NCBI RefSeq assembly: GCF_007990935.1
Contig: NZ_BJXJ01000012.1
Location: 51,750 to 115,749, forward strand
Reading direction: 5' to 3'
Length of the DNA stretch: 64,000 bases
Source of the DNA: Vibrio sagamiensis NBRC 104589
GTDB lineage: Bacteria; Pseudomonadota; Gammaproteobacteria; Enterobacterales; Vibrionaceae
The number at the start of each line of letters is the position of its first letter. Position 1 is the first letter of the stretch. Below the pieces are notes generated by a model. That model did no database searches. It was not told the origin of the DNA and saw nothing but the letters and a program-made list of their open reading frames with translations. The position numbers were made by a program, and so were the translations under genes. Below are positions 63,123 to 64,000 of the stretch, one piece after another.

Positions 63123-64000
63123 ATGGCACAACTAACCTTACGCTCACTACTATTCGGCAAGATTGTTGTTATCGGTTTAGACGGAAGTTTGAGGGAAGTT
63201 GACCAAGCTTCAGGTCTTACTGAAGGGGAAGTAATAATTACCAGAGATAGCAATGCAAGGATACAGCAAATTTCTCAAGACGGTACTGCTGTAGATATTA
63301 CAGATGATATTGCTAATGTTATCGAAACCATTGAGCAAGGCGGAGACCCGACGGCAAATGAGGATGCTGCTCCCGCAGCAGGTGAAGCTAGTACTGGTTC
63401 CAGCCTGCAAGCTAGCGGCTCTATTGAACGAACTGGAGAAGAGAGAATAGCTGGCACAGAGTTTGTTACCCAAGGCCTCAGCTCTATCAGTCTAACCGAC
63501 TCACAATTTGTTGCGATAGCGGAACTTAATGCCAATGGTTTTCTTTCATCAGATTTAACAAATCCTGTTGTAGTTTCTATAAACTCGCCATCTGTGTCAG
63601 AAGGTGAAGATATTAAATTTGATATAAGCTTTGATCAAATCACAGAATCAGATACGCAGGTGGTGCTTTTATTAAACGATATTTCAGCTACTGGTGAGGT
63701 AGACTTTTCTAGTGGTGTTGTTTCATTATTACTACAAAATGGATCTCAGCAGACACTTAATATTAATGAAGCAGGGGAGTTCGTAGCAAATATACCTTTA
63801 GGGAATGACAGCTTCTCTATATTAGTTCAAAGCTTCCAGGATAGTGTTTATGAAGGCACGGAATCATTTGTTTTGAAAGGTGCTACAACGACACAAGATA
63901 TACCTGCTTTTGGCACGGCCACCATTGTGGATGACGGCACAGGTCCGGGACCAAACCCAGATGATGATCGTCCGGTTGTCTCCATCAATGATGCAGGCAC
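63123..64000 (+). CDS. LapA-type giant adhesin, N-terminal part (3' end outside window)
   Basis: The frame is open from the ATG at 63123 (GAGG box) to the window edge, 292 codons. Residues 1-75 form the retention module seen in LapA/FrhA/CraA adhesins (SLLFGKIVVIGLDGSLREVD, GEVIITRDSNARI), which plugs the TolC-like channel. A di-alanine site, EDAAPAAGEAS (about residue 84), fits the periplasmic LapG protease target. From about residue 155 Ig-like/Calx-beta-type repeats begin (VSINSPSVSEGEDIKFDISF ... FGTATIVDDGTG), and a second repeat starts at VVSINDAG. The upstream TolC-like and OmpA genes fit a type I secretion context. Confidence 0.9.
   Translation, partial: MAQLTLRSLLFGKIVVIGLDGSLREVDQASGLTEGEVIITRDSNARIQQISQDGTAVDITDDIANVIETIEQGGDPTANEDAAPAAGEASTGSSLQASGSIERTGEERIAGTEFVTQGLSSISLTDSQFVAIAELNANGFLSSDLTNPVVVSINSPSVSEGEDIKFDISFDQITESDTQVVLLLNDISATGEVDFSSGVVSLLLQNGSQQTLNINEAGEFVANIPLGNDSFSILVQSFQDSVYEGTESFVLKGATTTQDIPAFGTATIVDDGTGPGPNPDDDRPVVSINDAG

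Noticed and set aside
1..64000. CRISPR arrays, rRNA and tRNA genes
   Set aside because: No regularly spaced direct repeats, and no tRNA- or rRNA-like sequence was noticed on either strand.

Overview
The window looks like a Vibrionaceae chromosome (Vibrio or Aliivibrio type). The DNA is AT-rich. NorM, DUF3080, QueE/QueC, PrpB-PrpC-AcnD-PrpF and a LapA-like adhesin are all of Vibrio type. The dominant feature is a Ysc-family type III secretion system (T3SS) that is collinear with the T3SS1 locus known from Vibrio parahaemolyticus. The species call is an inference from protein recognition; no database was searched.

Layout. 1-3.5 kb: the end of a periplasmic-type ATP-dependent DNA ligase gene, a DUF3080 lipoprotein, the MATE pump norM and a small ORF closed by a strong terminator. 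3.5-14.8 kb: T3SS half A, with exsE and exsC leftward, then exsB, exsA, exsD and vscB-C-D-E-F-G-H-I-J-K-L rightward. 14.8-27.6 kb: a variable middle segment with an LTA-synthase-like protein, trhO, a HAD hydrolase, a LexA-controlled umuDC pair, decayed DNA (including a PhoX remnant), a PheC-like binding protein, a glutaredoxin and a TVP38 protein. It ends with a HopA1-family candidate effector bracketed by IS6-family transposase remnants. 27.6-44 kb: T3SS half B, with vscN-O-P-Q-R-S-T-U leftward and vopN-tyeA-sycN-vscX-vscY-vcrD, then vcrG-vcrV-vcrH-vopB-vopD rightward. 44.9-51 kb: the methylcitrate operon prpB-prpC-acnD-prpF. 51-64 kb: a GNAT acetyltransferase, a Nudix-PAP2 fusion with degenerate motifs, a LruC-domain surface protein with a partner lipoprotein, queE-queC, a TAXI binding protein, DUF2750, and an OmpA lipoprotein with a TolC-like channel that diverge from the start of a giant LapA-type adhesin cut by the window edge.

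How the genes work together. Everything needed for a Ysc injectisome is present: secretin, inner and outer rings, export gate, ATPase and stator, C-ring, needle, ruler, gatekeeper, tip and translocators, with chaperones. The ExsA-ExsC-ExsD-ExsE partner-switching cascade is also encoded. By eye I found a repeated promoter layout, A-run, 6 nt, GnC, 6 nt, TGnnA-like, 21-22 nt, -10 box, in front of exsC, exsD, vscN, vopN and vcrG. This resembles the ExsA-dependent promoters described in Pseudomonas. A sixth copy of the upstream half is created exactly where an IS6 inverted repeat joins flanking DNA, about 100 bp upstream of the HopA1-like gene. The usual T3SS1 effectors VopQ, VopR and VopS are not seen, so the HopA1-like protein is the only effector candidate visible.
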